NCBI GenBank assembly: GCA_018334165.1
Contig: JAGXTB010000245.1
Coordinates: forward strand, 1-64,000
Reading direction: 5' to 3'
DNA: 64,000 nt
DNA from: Sphingomonadales bacterium
GTDB lineage: Bacteria; Pseudomonadota; Alphaproteobacteria; Sphingomonadales; Sphingomonadaceae
Shown piece after piece: positions 43,601 to 51,621 of this stretch. Under the pieces are notes generated by a model. That model had not been told where the DNA came from and ran no database searches. It was given only the letters and a program-made list of their open reading frames with translations. The stretch's first letter is position 1, and every line of letters starts with the position of its first letter. The translations under genes were made by a program, and so were the position numbers.

Positions 43601-46108
43601 GGTGTAAACTCGCGAAAGACGCGAGCGGTCGCGGTGACGCACCAACACATTGCAGTGCATCTCATCCTGATCCTGGACGGAACCCAGCGCATTGACGGTA
43701 GCTAGTGGCAGTCCTGCCGCATCGCAATTGTAGAGCATGATGCTGAGGTTCGAGCGCTCATGCGGCTGCAAGTCGAGATAGCGTTGAAGCAGGCTGCGGA
43801 TCTGCCTGGCAGCCTCGACTGGATCGACGTCGGTGGTGGCTTCGGACGGATCGCGCACCGGTCGCTCAACCAGGCTGTATTCGTTCACTGTGCTGGTCTC
43901 GGCCAACAGGATCGCTTCGCTGCCGTCATAACCAACCGCGACCTCCGGGAAAAGCGGATGGGCGAGCTCGTCGCGTAAGTCTGAAAAGAACAGACGGGGA
44001 TCGCCGAAATTAACATCGACGTCCGAGAGAAGATAGTCGGCAAGACCAGCGACTGAGCGCATCTTCGACGCACTCGCGGCAAGCCGCAGCGGGTGCCAAG
44101 GGGCAACAATCGCTGACGGTCCGCCACCTAATATGCGGACGGTACCGATACTGAGCAGCGGCTCCCACAAGTCCCGGCGATTGAGGTCGCCGACTGCGTG
44201 CGCGAGCAAGGCGCCAAGCAACGCGCCATACGCGTCGGCCTGCGCGATCAGCGTGCCCGAGGCGTAGCCCGAGCTTTGCAGCGCGGTGAGCGCCTGCCCA
44301 TAGAGTTCGGCGAAATGTGTCCAGGCGGCTTCGATTGCCGCGAAACCAATGGCGTCGATCTGCCCACCGTCCCGGGCAGCTTTCAACGCCTTGGGAAATA
44401 GCTTGGCGATGTCATCGCCGGCGTTAGTGCGTGGTACCAATGTGCCTGCATCCTGGCCAAAGGCAGGCTGCAAAGTGCCGACATCAGTGAGCGACACGGC
44501 CTGCAGGGCGCCCTTGCGGCTGACCGGCAGACGCGCGACGTGGCTGCGCACGAAGGGTCGCTTAAGCAGCCGCCCGATGTCCTTGGGCAATTCAAGCCCG
44601 ATTACGCCAGGCTCGGCAGACCAGATGAGCTGCACTGTCGCGCGCTCACTACCGACGGACAAGGCAACATCGAATTTGATCTGAATCGCGCCGCGCGCGG
44701 TCGATTCGTTCCGCCGGTACTTCTTCTGCCGCGCTTTCGCGCGATCAAGTAGCTCTTCATATTCGAAGAGGTGCGGCACATCCCATTCGACCGCCAAGCC
44801 AATCAGGTCCTTGAGGCCGCGATAGCGGAGACCGAAAGACAGCCCGACATCAGCGTTGAGGTCGAGGAATTGGTTGCGAGTTCGCCGCGACGATTTGATT
44901 ACCAGCCTACGCGATCCGCCGATAAGATTGACTTGCCCGAACAGCCGTTCGATCGCGCGCAAAAGCCCTTCAAGGAAATCCGTGCACTCGATCGGGCGGC
45001 CGAAAATGAACCGCTCCCATTTGACGCGCAGAGACTTGTCCTGCCCAAGCTCGTCGCGATGTGCCTCAAAGAAATCGCGGTCATCGTCACGCGTCTCCTT
45101 GAGCGACCGGGTCCTAAGCGTCGCCAGATAGTCTTGATCAGCCGTGCTCAGCCGGTCCGGCAGCGTGAAGTCGAAGAAGTTGATCGTCTCTTGGGCGAAC
45201 GATGTCTTCTTGAGCTTAATGCCCGAGAAGAGCTGAAGAACGCTCTGCCCTTCCCATTCAAAGCTCGCCAACGCTTCGGCCTCAGGCCCCCAACCGGGCG
45301 CAGTGTCGATGAAGGCATCGATCGTCGCATGGACTTCCGCCGGGATATCTTCGCGCACCTCGTCGAACTGGCTACGCAGTTCCTCGCTCTCGATGATCTG
45401 CCGATTGGGGCGCTGCTTGACCAGCAGCGGCTTGCGGTCAGACACCAGCTTCTCGAACAGCTTTTTCCAGCGCCGAGGCTGCTCGCGATCCTTGTCGCCA
45501 AGCGCCATGAAAAAGCCACTGTCACGAGGTAGACGCAGAGCCGGCAGGGCCCATCCCAACGCCGCCGCAACCGGTACCGCCTCGTTCTCGATCCGCTCGC
45601 GCGTCATTGCGACATAGGTGCCGACTTGATGCAGCGTCCAATCGTCGGCGCTGTTCAAGCCTTTGAGGGCTGCCTTCCAACCGACGATCTGACCTTCGCT
45701 CAAACCCAGCCCGGCTGCGGCAGCGTCGACCCAGGGCCCAGATTCCTCGGTGAGCTGCTTTGCCCCGATCAGCGTTACGTCGCCAAGCGATGCACCCTGA
45801 TCATCGTCGGTGTTCGCCAGCAGCATCGCAGGCTGGTCACAGGCTGAGTTTCGGACGCGCACGGTGCGCTCATCGGTGATGACTGTTTCGGGCAACCCGA
45901 ATGGTCCCACCAGATCGCGCGGCAGTGCAATCAACAGCTTGCTTGCAGTAGCAGGCTCGGCAAGCAACGCACGCGTGATCGCCGCAACTTGTTCGCCCGT
46001 CAATCGGTCTAGCAGATACCGCGCAAGTTCATCGTCGGGCGTTAAAGCCTCGAGGCGCAAGCGAATGGAGGTCGCGCCGGCGGCGCCGATCAGATCTGAC
46101 GGGGTCAC
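40646..46108 (-). CDS. FtsK/HerA-type ATPase, DptH/SspH-like restriction protein
   Basis: About 1820 aa from the GTG at 46106-46108, which overlaps the preceding gene's stop as GTGA (the track start is 14 codons earlier). The C-terminal ~280 aa hold the FtsK/SpoIIIE motor: GATGSGKSVLIQALLL, Walker B VFLVHDEFAEWM and AAQRPDANVMPMQLRDNL. An acidic, Pro/Gln-rich linker (HDYDEDDDDGDPEGG) joins it to a very long N-terminal part of unknown fold. Size, domain position and neighbours match DptH of Dnd systems and SspH of SspFGH. It probably moves along DNA lacking phosphorothioate and helps destroy it. No nuclease motif is obvious. Confidence 0.85.
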   Translation of the reverse strand: MTPSDLIGAAGATSIRLRLEALTPDDELARYLLDRLTGEQVAAITRALLAEPATASKLLIALPRDLVGPFGLPETVITDERTVRVRNSACDQPAMLLANTDDDQGASLGDVTLIGAKQLTEESGPWVDAAAAGLGLSEGQIVGWKAALKGLNSADDWTLHQVGTYVAMTRERIENEAVPVAAALGWALPALRLPRDSGFFMALGDKDREQPRRWKKLFEKLVSDRKPLLVKQRPNRQIIESEELRSQFDEVREDIPAEVHATIDAFIDTAPGWGPEAEALASFEWEGQSVLQLFSGIKLKKTSFAQETINFFDFTLPDRLSTADQDYLATLRTRSLKETRDDDRDFFEAHRDELGQDKSLRVKWERFIFGRPIECTDFLEGLLRAIERLFGQVNLIGGSRRLVIKSSRRTRNQFLDLNADVGLSFGLRYRGLKDLIGLAVEWDVPHLFEYEELLDRAKARQKKYRRNESTARGAIQIKFDVALSVGSERATVQLIWSAEPGVIGLELPKDIGRLLKRPFVRSHVARLPVSRKGALQAVSLTDVGTLQPAFGQDAGTLVPRTNAGDDIAKLFPKALKAARDGGQIDAIGFAAIEAAWTHFAELYGQALTALQSSGYASGTLIAQADAYGALLGALLAHAVGDLNRRDLWEPLLSIGTVRILGGGPSAIVAPWHPLRLAASASKMRSVAGLADYLLSDVDVNFGDPRLFFSDLRDELAHPLFPEVAVGYDGSEAILLAETSTVNEYSLVERPVRDPSEATTDVDPVEAARQIRSLLQRYLDLQPHERSNLSIMLYNCDAAGLPLATVNALGSVQDQDEMHCNVLVRHRDRSRLSRVYTELLERTEGDPDAVVVSETSRNFMSKLRIGVMLDSGTTSGSGTREIDVAFLHDVVSRQAREQWFPVPAIADNPSLLEHVPARWSYRRVTSEDELKATSYLTCPRQPDAGWAYVDAVANIVRRQSHAPDEHYLPARQISFQDGGLKAMFEEVHGLAEWVATYDDLLDKRQLAAQGINVIRYRRQRTHGRNMVVSSTSELRILHVLVLRRLTELSLGLDDAQMAALAKRMIEDANAISGDIVLRAAKRGVSAGELIGLVLSRALIAEEMGGAAAVAWFLLDDYAEWLGQKEEGIADILGLSLSTDAEGKPQLRAIVTEAKYVDQSGAAEACRKSRSQLRQTVARIDDALFGDPGRLDRDLWLSRIADLLLDGTAALGQPNLLERVRDGIRRGAVPIDLRGYSHIFISGPAGDGSSHGDQELLTGIKGGLQESFTREGLRQLIKAYQARTPLGPIRAGLGQSHSWDTPNFQEPAPRVEWTKTIEVGDTSGPASKPIAHDYDEDDDDGDPEGGIASEEPEPKEQGSGGASADTEASGTPSVPSPPQPVGAAGEPFAAHLAVNASLVSEEPVSAPQTQAESAIAAQQTSQPVAPVTGTGIEALIQSRAEAAHEESAEAQTWLEATAQKLRSALLNYNLQAKITATRLTPNAALIRFMGSDRLRVEDIEARQSALLTTHGLRLISVSPLPGEIVVGVARPQRQLVSLWDVWGRREINRNAAGVNTSFVLGLKELDGEILYLNLGGPFAGGQQHEPHTLVAGATGSGKSVLIQALLLDIAATNSSQLAHIYLIDPKMGVDYAAVERLPHLQGGVIVNQTRAVEVMEGLVAEMERRYELFRAHGARDIRSFNTKAAPSERLPCVFLVHDEFAEWMLTEDYKSAVTSNVSRLGVKARAAGMHLIFAAQRPDANVMPMQLRDNLGNRLILKVASVGTSEIALGVKGAEQLLGLGHLAARLSGEPAIIYAQAPFLSDDDIDAAVDAIIASERSQKS

Positions 46109-47652
46109 GTGGCTTGGGCTCGCTGGAAGGGGTTTTCGACATAGGCGCAACTATCGGAGAGCCGCTTCAAGAGCCCGAGGCTGGCAAGTCGCTCTTCCAA
46201 GCGGTGCGCGTTGTCGGAAAAATCCTCTTGGTCGGCGGTGCCGGAATCAATGAATTGGCGCGCCTGCGCGTCACCGATCACAAAGCCATAACGCTCGTGA
46301 ATGCGCACCAGAAAATCCTTGAACTCGAGGCGTTCGCTTACACAGGCGATGACAAGCGTTTTGAGAAGTCGGTCGGTCGGGGCGTACCGGACCCGGCGGC
46401 TCGATCGGCGAGACGACAGGCCGATCACGCGGGCCCAGCTCATGTGGATCTTGCCCACATGCTGTTTGTGGCGAACGGTTGCGCGCTCGACAAGCGCATC
46501 GACAAGAGCCCGCGGTTCGGCCGAGAGTTCATCATCATCGCCATCGGGCCAGCCAAATTCCTGCTTCAATATGTCGATGGCGTTGAGCGTGGGATCGTCC
46601 GAGGCCAACGCTTCGGTCCAAGCGCCGGTCTCGGTAACTCGTCGCACGAAGCGTTCGATTGCCTGCTGCGGCAGCATGTTGTTGTGCTGGTAGCTATCGG
46701 CCGAGAGGTCACGCACCACCGATTTACGGGGAGAAACGATCTCGCACACCAGGCTGATCGGCGGTCGGTCGAGCAGCTCGCGCGCACGGTCGAGCTGATA
46801 TAAAATGAGATTCAGGCCCGTCATTGTGACGAGATGCGGGATCGCGTCATGCGCCGGGATTGGCAGATTCAGGATCGCCAGCCAGTCAGTGGCCAATCGG
46901 TCGAAGGTTGGATGGCTTGAGCAAGGCAGATAAGCGCCGGCGCGTTCCTGCTTGGCTAGCTGCTGCTCGCCCTGCAAGGCATGCGCCATACTGTCATAGG
47001 GTGCCGGGCTTTCGAGGAAGCGACTGACCAGCAGTCCACGCAAGGCATCGGTATGCTGGCTGCGGCTCAGCATCAAATAGAGGAGTTCGCCGGATCGCGC
47101 GAAAAAGCGGCGGTCGTTCGAGACGCTGCCGCTCGGCTTGACGTTCACATCCTCGTACAGCGCGTGTGGACCGAAGGGAAAAACAAACTTCGAACTCCAG
47201 CGCTTGTTGCTCGTCCCTTCGATCGCCGAGCCTTGGAGAAAGCTCAGTACGGCGGCAAAATCGTCGAAATTCTCGAACCGGTCGCGCAGATAGGCGAAGT
47301 CAGGCCGCTCGATACCACCAGCGCTCTCGGCCATTCTTTCGAGCCACATCGCCCAGGCCGCTTCGTCCGATCGCGCCTCTGCGCGCACCGTCATGATATG
47401 CGGGTTGTTGAAGACGAGATTGCGCAGCCGCAATTGCAGCTGCGGTTTGTACGACAGGCTGTTGAGGCGCTCCTCCTTGAGCGCTCGACCCTCTCGGTGT
47501 TCGGCGAGCAGAACCGTCATGAATTCGAGGAAAATCAGCCAGGGCCCCTGCTCGTCGTGCAAACGATGGCCCCAGATCGCCTCGTCGATCCAGAATGCCG
47601 GACCTGCACGATCTTCAAATTCGATAGGGCGGGCCAGGATTTCCATTGTCAT
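46105..47652 (-). CDS. DptG/SspG-like phosphorothioation-dependent restriction subunit
   Basis: 515 aa with no named motif I can recognise. It is largely helical, with CEIVSPRKSVVRDLSADSYQHNN in the middle and a basic patch (GLSSRRSSRRVRYAP) that could bind DNA. It is translationally coupled on both sides (ATGA with the F-like gene, GTGA with the H-like gene). In DndFGH/SspFGH loci the middle gene between the small ATPase and FtsK-type protein is G, of similar size. The assignment is by synteny; an HMM search would be decisive. Confidence 0.65.
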   Translation of the reverse strand: MTMEILARPIEFEDRAGPAFWIDEAIWGHRLHDEQGPWLIFLEFMTVLLAEHREGRALKEERLNSLSYKPQLQLRLRNLVFNNPHIMTVRAEARSDEAAWAMWLERMAESAGGIERPDFAYLRDRFENFDDFAAVLSFLQGSAIEGTSNKRWSSKFVFPFGPHALYEDVNVKPSGSVSNDRRFFARSGELLYLMLSRSQHTDALRGLLVSRFLESPAPYDSMAHALQGEQQLAKQERAGAYLPCSSHPTFDRLATDWLAILNLPIPAHDAIPHLVTMTGLNLILYQLDRARELLDRPPISLVCEIVSPRKSVVRDLSADSYQHNNMLPQQAIERFVRRVTETGAWTEALASDDPTLNAIDILKQEFGWPDGDDDELSAEPRALVDALVERATVRHKQHVGKIHMSWARVIGLSSRRSSRRVRYAPTDRLLKTLVIACVSERLEFKDFLVRIHERYGFVIGDAQARQFIDSGTADQEDFSDNAHRLEERLASLGLLKRLSDSCAYVENPFQRAQAT

Positions 47653-49481
47653 ACCCGCACGATCACCCGGCGCGGCTGGGCGCGACCATCGGGATTGAGT
47701 TCGATGAAGCGCAGGACCAGCTCACCAGCAGGCGATTCCTCCTCGCCGTCGAGCTTGCGCCGATTTTCGGTCTCGCGCAGCAGCCGCGCCTTAAAGGCCA
47801 GCAAATCCTCATGGCATTCGAGCGAGAAGCTGCTCGGCAGCGCGCCTTCGGCGACGCGGCCAAGAAATTCGAAGCGCGTCGGCGACAAGGACAGGAAAAC
47901 CGGGGCAATCTCACTGCCTCGCACCAGCTTGACCGACACGCCAAAGCCGCCACTTTGGTCGGCTACGATGCTGACTTCTTCGCCGCCCGAGCGCGGGACC
48001 GAAATCAGCTCGTCGAGGAGCGGGCTACGCTTCGACTGCGAGTAGCTGCCCGAGGTCGCCAGCACGAGCTCATCCTGGTTCTGCACTAGCATTCCGGTGA
48101 AAATGCGATTGAGACCGCGCACCACCATGTTCAGGGCCGACCGCGGCACGGCCTGCCGCGCCGCAATCTTTTCGGCAACCTCAAGATAGAGGCCGGCGTA
48201 GCGGAACACGGTCAGGTCCCAGAGATCATAATCATCTGCTTTAGCGTCGGGCATCGTGAAGAACAGACGCTGACGCTGCGCGCGCAGCACTCCAAGAAAA
48301 CTCGAACGATCGCCATCATCGGCGCCTTCGAGATAGCTGCGCTGCGCCGTCGCATAGGCAGGCGTCGCGCCATAGACTGGATCGCCCAGTACCAGCGCGG
48401 CATAGTCGGCGGAGTAAGCCGGATCGTCAGCTCCATAAACCAGGAGATTGTCGACCCGGTTGCTGGTCTCAGCGCCGATGCCGAAGGCGTTGAGTTTGCG
48501 AAACAGCTCGGTCTTCTCGGCCTTGCTGGCTTTCAGATTCTCGCCAAAGACATTACGGTAGATGCTCGCAAGGTCGGACTTGCCGGACGCCTGGATCGCC
48601 GTGACATCGTTGCAGCTCATCAAGCCGTCGCGCGCGTCTGGATGTCCGAGAATCGCATTTGAGACCAGCGCCAGCAGCTGCCGCACCGGGAAATGGCTAC
48701 CATTTCGTTCGCTGAGCTCGATCAACTCCGTTAGTCGGCGTTTGAACAGATCGTCCTGATCCTCACCGATAAGCCGGCTGCGATTTTCGAAGATTGGGCA
48801 TTTGCCGTCGCCGCTGGCGTCGCAACTCTCACAACCTGCCCAGCCCTCATGGCCGGTTACCTCGTTGATGATGGCCATCGCCATATCGGCGGCCGGCGAC
48901 CGGCTGAGATCGGTCAGGTTGAGCGCAATGCCGGCGTCCGAGCTGACGCTGGTCACTAGCAAGTCTTCGACCACCTTCCCGACGCGCACCACTTCGGGCG
49001 TGGATGGTGCGGATTTGAGCTTCTCGAGAAGCTGGCCGTGATTGGCTGCGAACAGGTAGAAAGTTTGGGTTCCCGGATCGCCGACGTCACGCGCGAACTC
49101 GACGATCAGCTCATCGCTCTCATCGTCGCGCAGCTCGCTCAAATCCTTGACGATAACGAGCGTCCGTACTCCGACGGCGAGGCGCTGGATCTTGTCGCCG
49201 TGGTTCCAAGTGGTGACGTCTCCGCCTAGTTCCGTCCAAACTTCGCGGCAATGATAGGTTTTGCCATCGCCAGCGGTGCCGGTAATGATGTGCGAAACGG
49301 GCGTGTCGCCCTGGAACATCGCGACGAGTTCGTCGCGAAGCGGCGCAGGTAGTGTGATCGGACGGATCTTGTGGCGCCGCAATGCTCGCTGAATCGACTC
49401 ATCGTACATGTTGTCGTTGGTCGGAATCGGCCCGTAGTTCCGAAGAAAACGCACCCATGCTGCGGTGGTTGGATTCGCCAA
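47649..49481 (-). CDS. DptF/SspF-like P-loop ATPase of restriction module
   Basis: About 610 aa. Walker A GTAGDGKTYHC is about 45 residues after the first internal Met; VIVKDLSELRDDESDE and FLFAANHGQLLEKL are probable Walker B/sensor segments; CESCDASGDGKCPIF looks zinc-binding. The start is uncertain. The track begins at a TTG (49610) without good signals; a TTG at 49479-49481 has GGGGGCAGGG upstream; the first ATG is at 49409. It is the first gene of the minus-strand operon F-G-H-DUF262-kinase. In Dnd/Ssp restriction modules the F subunit is an ATPase of this type acting with G and H. Confidence 0.75.
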   Translation of the reverse strand: MANPTTAAWVRFLRNYGPIPTNDNMYDESIQRALRRHKIRPITLPAPLRDELVAMFQGDTPVSHIITGTAGDGKTYHCREVWTELGGDVTTWNHGDKIQRLAVGVRTLVIVKDLSELRDDESDELIVEFARDVGDPGTQTFYLFAANHGQLLEKLKSAPSTPEVVRVGKVVEDLLVTSVSSDAGIALNLTDLSRSPAADMAMAIINEVTGHEGWAGCESCDASGDGKCPIFENRSRLIGEDQDDLFKRRLTELIELSERNGSHFPVRQLLALVSNAILGHPDARDGLMSCNDVTAIQASGKSDLASIYRNVFGENLKASKAEKTELFRKLNAFGIGAETSNRVDNLLVYGADDPAYSADYAALVLGDPVYGATPAYATAQRSYLEGADDGDRSSFLGVLRAQRQRLFFTMPDAKADDYDLWDLTVFRYAGLYLEVAEKIAARQAVPRSALNMVVRGLNRIFTGMLVQNQDELVLATSGSYSQSKRSPLLDELISVPRSGGEEVSIVADQSGGFGVSVKLVRGSEIAPVFLSLSPTRFEFLGRVAEGALPSSFSLECHEDLLAFKARLLRETENRRKLDGEEESPAGELVLRFIELNPDGRAQPRRVIVRV

Positions 49482-49800
49482 CAAGCCCTGCCCCCAAAAG
49501 TTTCCGAAATAGGCACACCCTGTGCGAATCGGTCTACGACGTTCGTAACTTAGCGCCAGTAATCGGAAACTACCGATAACATCGAAATTCTGAAAACAAA
49601 TGGTGCTCAATCCTGCCTGAAAAGCGCCTCACGTAGAGAATGGCAGGGCGGTAGGCTGCTTTGTACACCCATAAGAAACCAGGAAAGTTTTTCAATCGAG
49701 ATCGGCAGCCGCCCAGTCAGGCGCTCAGCTACAAGGGCGGCAGCCGACCAGACCCTGGCATTCCAGCATCGGGGATGCACTCCGACGCTTCCTACCACAG

Positions 49801-50040
49801 CTATGTTTGCGGAACTTGCCGTCCCAGATAGCGCCTCACCCGATCACAAGTCTTAGCCCTTGGTAGGCGGCCAGATCTCAGATCCTCCACGAACCGCGGG
49901 TCGCCAACTGCAAGCCGGCCAAATTTGCTCGGTGGCATCCGGTGTTGCGCAAGGTAGGTCTCGATCTGATCCAGAAGCTCCATCAGCGTCCGACTCACTT
50001 TAGGCTTGTGTTCTTGGTATGTTCCGTATAGGGCGCCCAT
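49801..50040 (-). CDS. Small conserved HTH-like protein
   Basis: 79 aa by the track; an ATG at 49983 (MELLDQIETYLAQHRMPPSKFG) gives a 60-aa protein that begins where family similarity begins. The pattern YLAQHRMPPSKFGRLAVGDPRFVEDLRSGR is common in small alphaproteobacterial proteins and looks like an XRE-type helix-turn-helix. It diverges from the S24 repressor gene and shares its operator region. With the first start, the operator palindrome overlaps the start codon. Probably a second regulator; target unknown. Confidence 0.65.
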   Translation of the reverse strand: MGALYGTYQEHKPKVSRTLMELLDQIETYLAQHRMPPSKFGRLAVGDPRFVEDLRSGRLPRAKTCDRVRRYLGRQVPQT

Positions 50041-50069
50041 CCTAGAGTCTAGGATTTTTTCCTATACAG
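50020..50069. promoter_or_regulatory. Divergent operator region of S24 repressor
   Basis: A perfect palindrome TCCTAGA-G-TCTAGGA lies at 50040-50054. It is flanked by two further half-related elements, CCGTATAGG on the left and CCTATACAGG on the right, which are near inverted copies of each other. Three sites of this type between divergent genes are typical of phage-type repressor control. Confidence 0.6.
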
Positions 50070-50090
50070 GCAGCTTTGGAACCGAGAGAC

Positions 50091-50735
50091 ATGGACGAGG
50101 CACGCGAAGCGCTCGACCGCCTGATCCTTGAACGGCGGGTCAATTATTCCGGGATTTCCCGGCTGTTGGGGCGCAACACTTCTTATATCCAGCAGTATCT
50201 CAAGAAGGGCAGTCCGCGGCATCTCGACGAGCGGGATCGCGGCATCCTCGCCCGATTCTTCGGAGTCGATGAAGCGACCCTTGGCGGCCCCTCCCGCCGC
50301 TCGGGACCGGTTATCGACCTCGTTCAGGTGCCGATCCTCGATGTCGAGGCGTCAGCCGGTCACGGCGCCCTCGCCGAGATGGAAGCCAAGAGCGCGCAGT
50401 TCGGGTTCGATCCGAACTGGCTGCGCAAGCTTACCGCCAGCAAAAGCCCGAGCCTCTCGATCATTGGAGTGCGTGGAGATTCGATGGAGCCGACACTGAG
50501 CGACGGCGACGATGTCTTGGTCGACCTCGGCGACAATCAGACGCGGTTGCGCGACGGGATCTATGTCCTGCGCATGGATGATGCGCTGGCGGTGAAGCGC
50601 ATTGCAATCGAGCCGCAGGGGCGCAAGGTTTCGGTAGTAAGCGACAATTCCGCCTACCCGACCTGGAACGGCCTCGATCGCCGGACGGTGAACATCGTCG
50701 GCCGGGTGCTTTGGTTCGGGCGAAAGTTGCAGTAG
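50091..50735 (+). CDS. S24/LexA-CI family repressor-peptidase
   Basis: About 214 aa from the ATG at 50091 (the track uses a TTG five codons earlier). The N-terminal HTH (YSGISRLLGRNTSYIQQYLKKG) is joined to a C-terminal S24 peptidase domain: GDSMEPTLSDGDDVLVD holds the catalytic Ser (GDSM), and the Lys is in ALAVKRI. The linker is not an obvious Ala-Gly cleavage site, though SAGHG near residue 85 may serve. Such proteins silence mobile elements and are inactivated by RecA during DNA damage. It probably governs its own region, perhaps island maintenance genes. Confidence 0.9.
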   Translation: MDEAREALDRLILERRVNYSGISRLLGRNTSYIQQYLKKGSPRHLDERDRGILARFFGVDEATLGGPSRRSGPVIDLVQVPILDVEASAGHGALAEMEAKSAQFGFDPNWLRKLTASKSPSLSIIGVRGDSMEPTLSDGDDVLVDLGDNQTRLRDGIYVLRMDDALAVKRIAIEPQGRKVSVVSDNSAYPTWNGLDRRTVNIVGRVLWFGRKLQ

Positions 50736-50745
50736 CTACAATCAA

Positions 50746-51174
50746 ATGAGTCTGCTTGCCCTCGCCGCTGCCGTCGTCAGCGCAGGCCAAACCTTCGCCT
50801 GCACCCCGACCCACGTCTACGATGGCGACGGCCCGATCTGGTGTGCCGAAGGGCCGCATGTCCGCATCGCCGGGATCGCAGCAAAGGAGATGGATGAGAC
50901 CTGCCGCGATAATCAGCCCTGCCCCGCCGCGAGCGCGGTCCAGGCGCGCGATGCGCTGGTGAACCTATTTGGCGGCGCGCGTGGGGCGATCAGCACCGGC
51001 CACGTGATTGTGCGCGGCCCGACCATGAATTGCCTTTCTGAAGGTTCGGCGGGCGGTAGCCGCACGGCGGCCTGGTGCACCCTGCCCTCGGGCCAGGATC
51101 TCTCCTGTACGATGGTGGCGACCGGTACGGTGCTCAGGTGGGATCGCTATTGGCGGGGCCATCGGTGCCGCTGA
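50746..51174 (+). CDS. Secreted thermonuclease-family (SNase-like) protein
   Basis: 142 aa. A signal peptide-like start (MSLLALAAAVVSAGQTFA) is followed by VYDGDGPIWC and VRIAGIAAKEMDE, the opening strands of a staphylococcal nuclease-like OB-fold with the metal Asp in DGD. A C-terminal stretch with several Cys (CTLPSGQDLSC, HRCR) suggests disulfides in the periplasm. It is shorter than classical SNases. It lies 10 bp after the S24 gene; such nuclease genes are frequent on sphingomonad mobile elements. DNase activity is possible, not certain. Confidence 0.75.
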   Translation: MSLLALAAAVVSAGQTFACTPTHVYDGDGPIWCAEGPHVRIAGIAAKEMDETCRDNQPCPAASAVQARDALVNLFGGARGAISTGHVIVRGPTMNCLSEGSAGGSRTAAWCTLPSGQDLSCTMVATGTVLRWDRYWRGHRCR

Positions 51175-51368
51175 GCGACTGGGAAGTCTGGGCCTGCGCC
51201 AACACTGTGCTTACAACCCATGGGGATAAGGCCGCTTCCCATGTCGCCGAGCAGATCGGCGAGCTCGTTCTCATAGAGGACGACAAAGGCATCCGCACTT
51301 GGCAGAAGATCGCAGTGTGTATGAACGCTCTGATGGCTCATCCCTCTGTGACCGAACAACTGCAATAG
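51165..51368 (+). CDS. DUF6961-type small protein
   Basis: About 67 aa from a GTG overlapping the nuclease stop (GTGCCGCTGAG). LSDWEVWACANTVLTTHGDKAASHVAEQIG and a Trp-containing C-terminal helix (IRTWQKIAVCMNAL) match the short helical DUF6961-type proteins common in sphingomonads. The track start at 51075 lies in the nuclease gene in another frame. Function unknown; probably cotranscribed with the nuclease. Confidence 0.7.
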   Translation: MPLSDWEVWACANTVLTTHGDKAASHVAEQIGELVLIEDDKGIRTWQKIAVCMNALMAHPSVTEQLQ

Positions 51369-51621
51369 GACTGAATTATGAATTTGAATGTGGCTATTGG
51401 GATGCTCCGGAACGAGACCCTCTGACGAGTAATTGGCTTTGGATTCCGCATGATCGAAAAGCCAATTGATTGCCCTCATCGCGACCACTTTAATTCACAG
51501 TTCGACAAAGCAGTTGCTGACAAAGGGTTGCTGCCGCTAACTAAAAACCTTTTCCGGTTTGGGTTCCAAATTGAAGTGGACCCACTTTTATGGATCGGCC
51601 ATATCTAAGACCAGCTTGGCG

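Noticed and set aside
46981-48045. 354-aa plus-strand ORF
   Set aside because: Antisense across the G- and F-like genes; composition typical of a shadow frame.
51545-51590. Short palindromic AAGTGGACCCACTTTTATGG, suspected IS end
   Set aside because: Looks like a terminal repeat of some IS, but no matching partner or transposase lies nearby.
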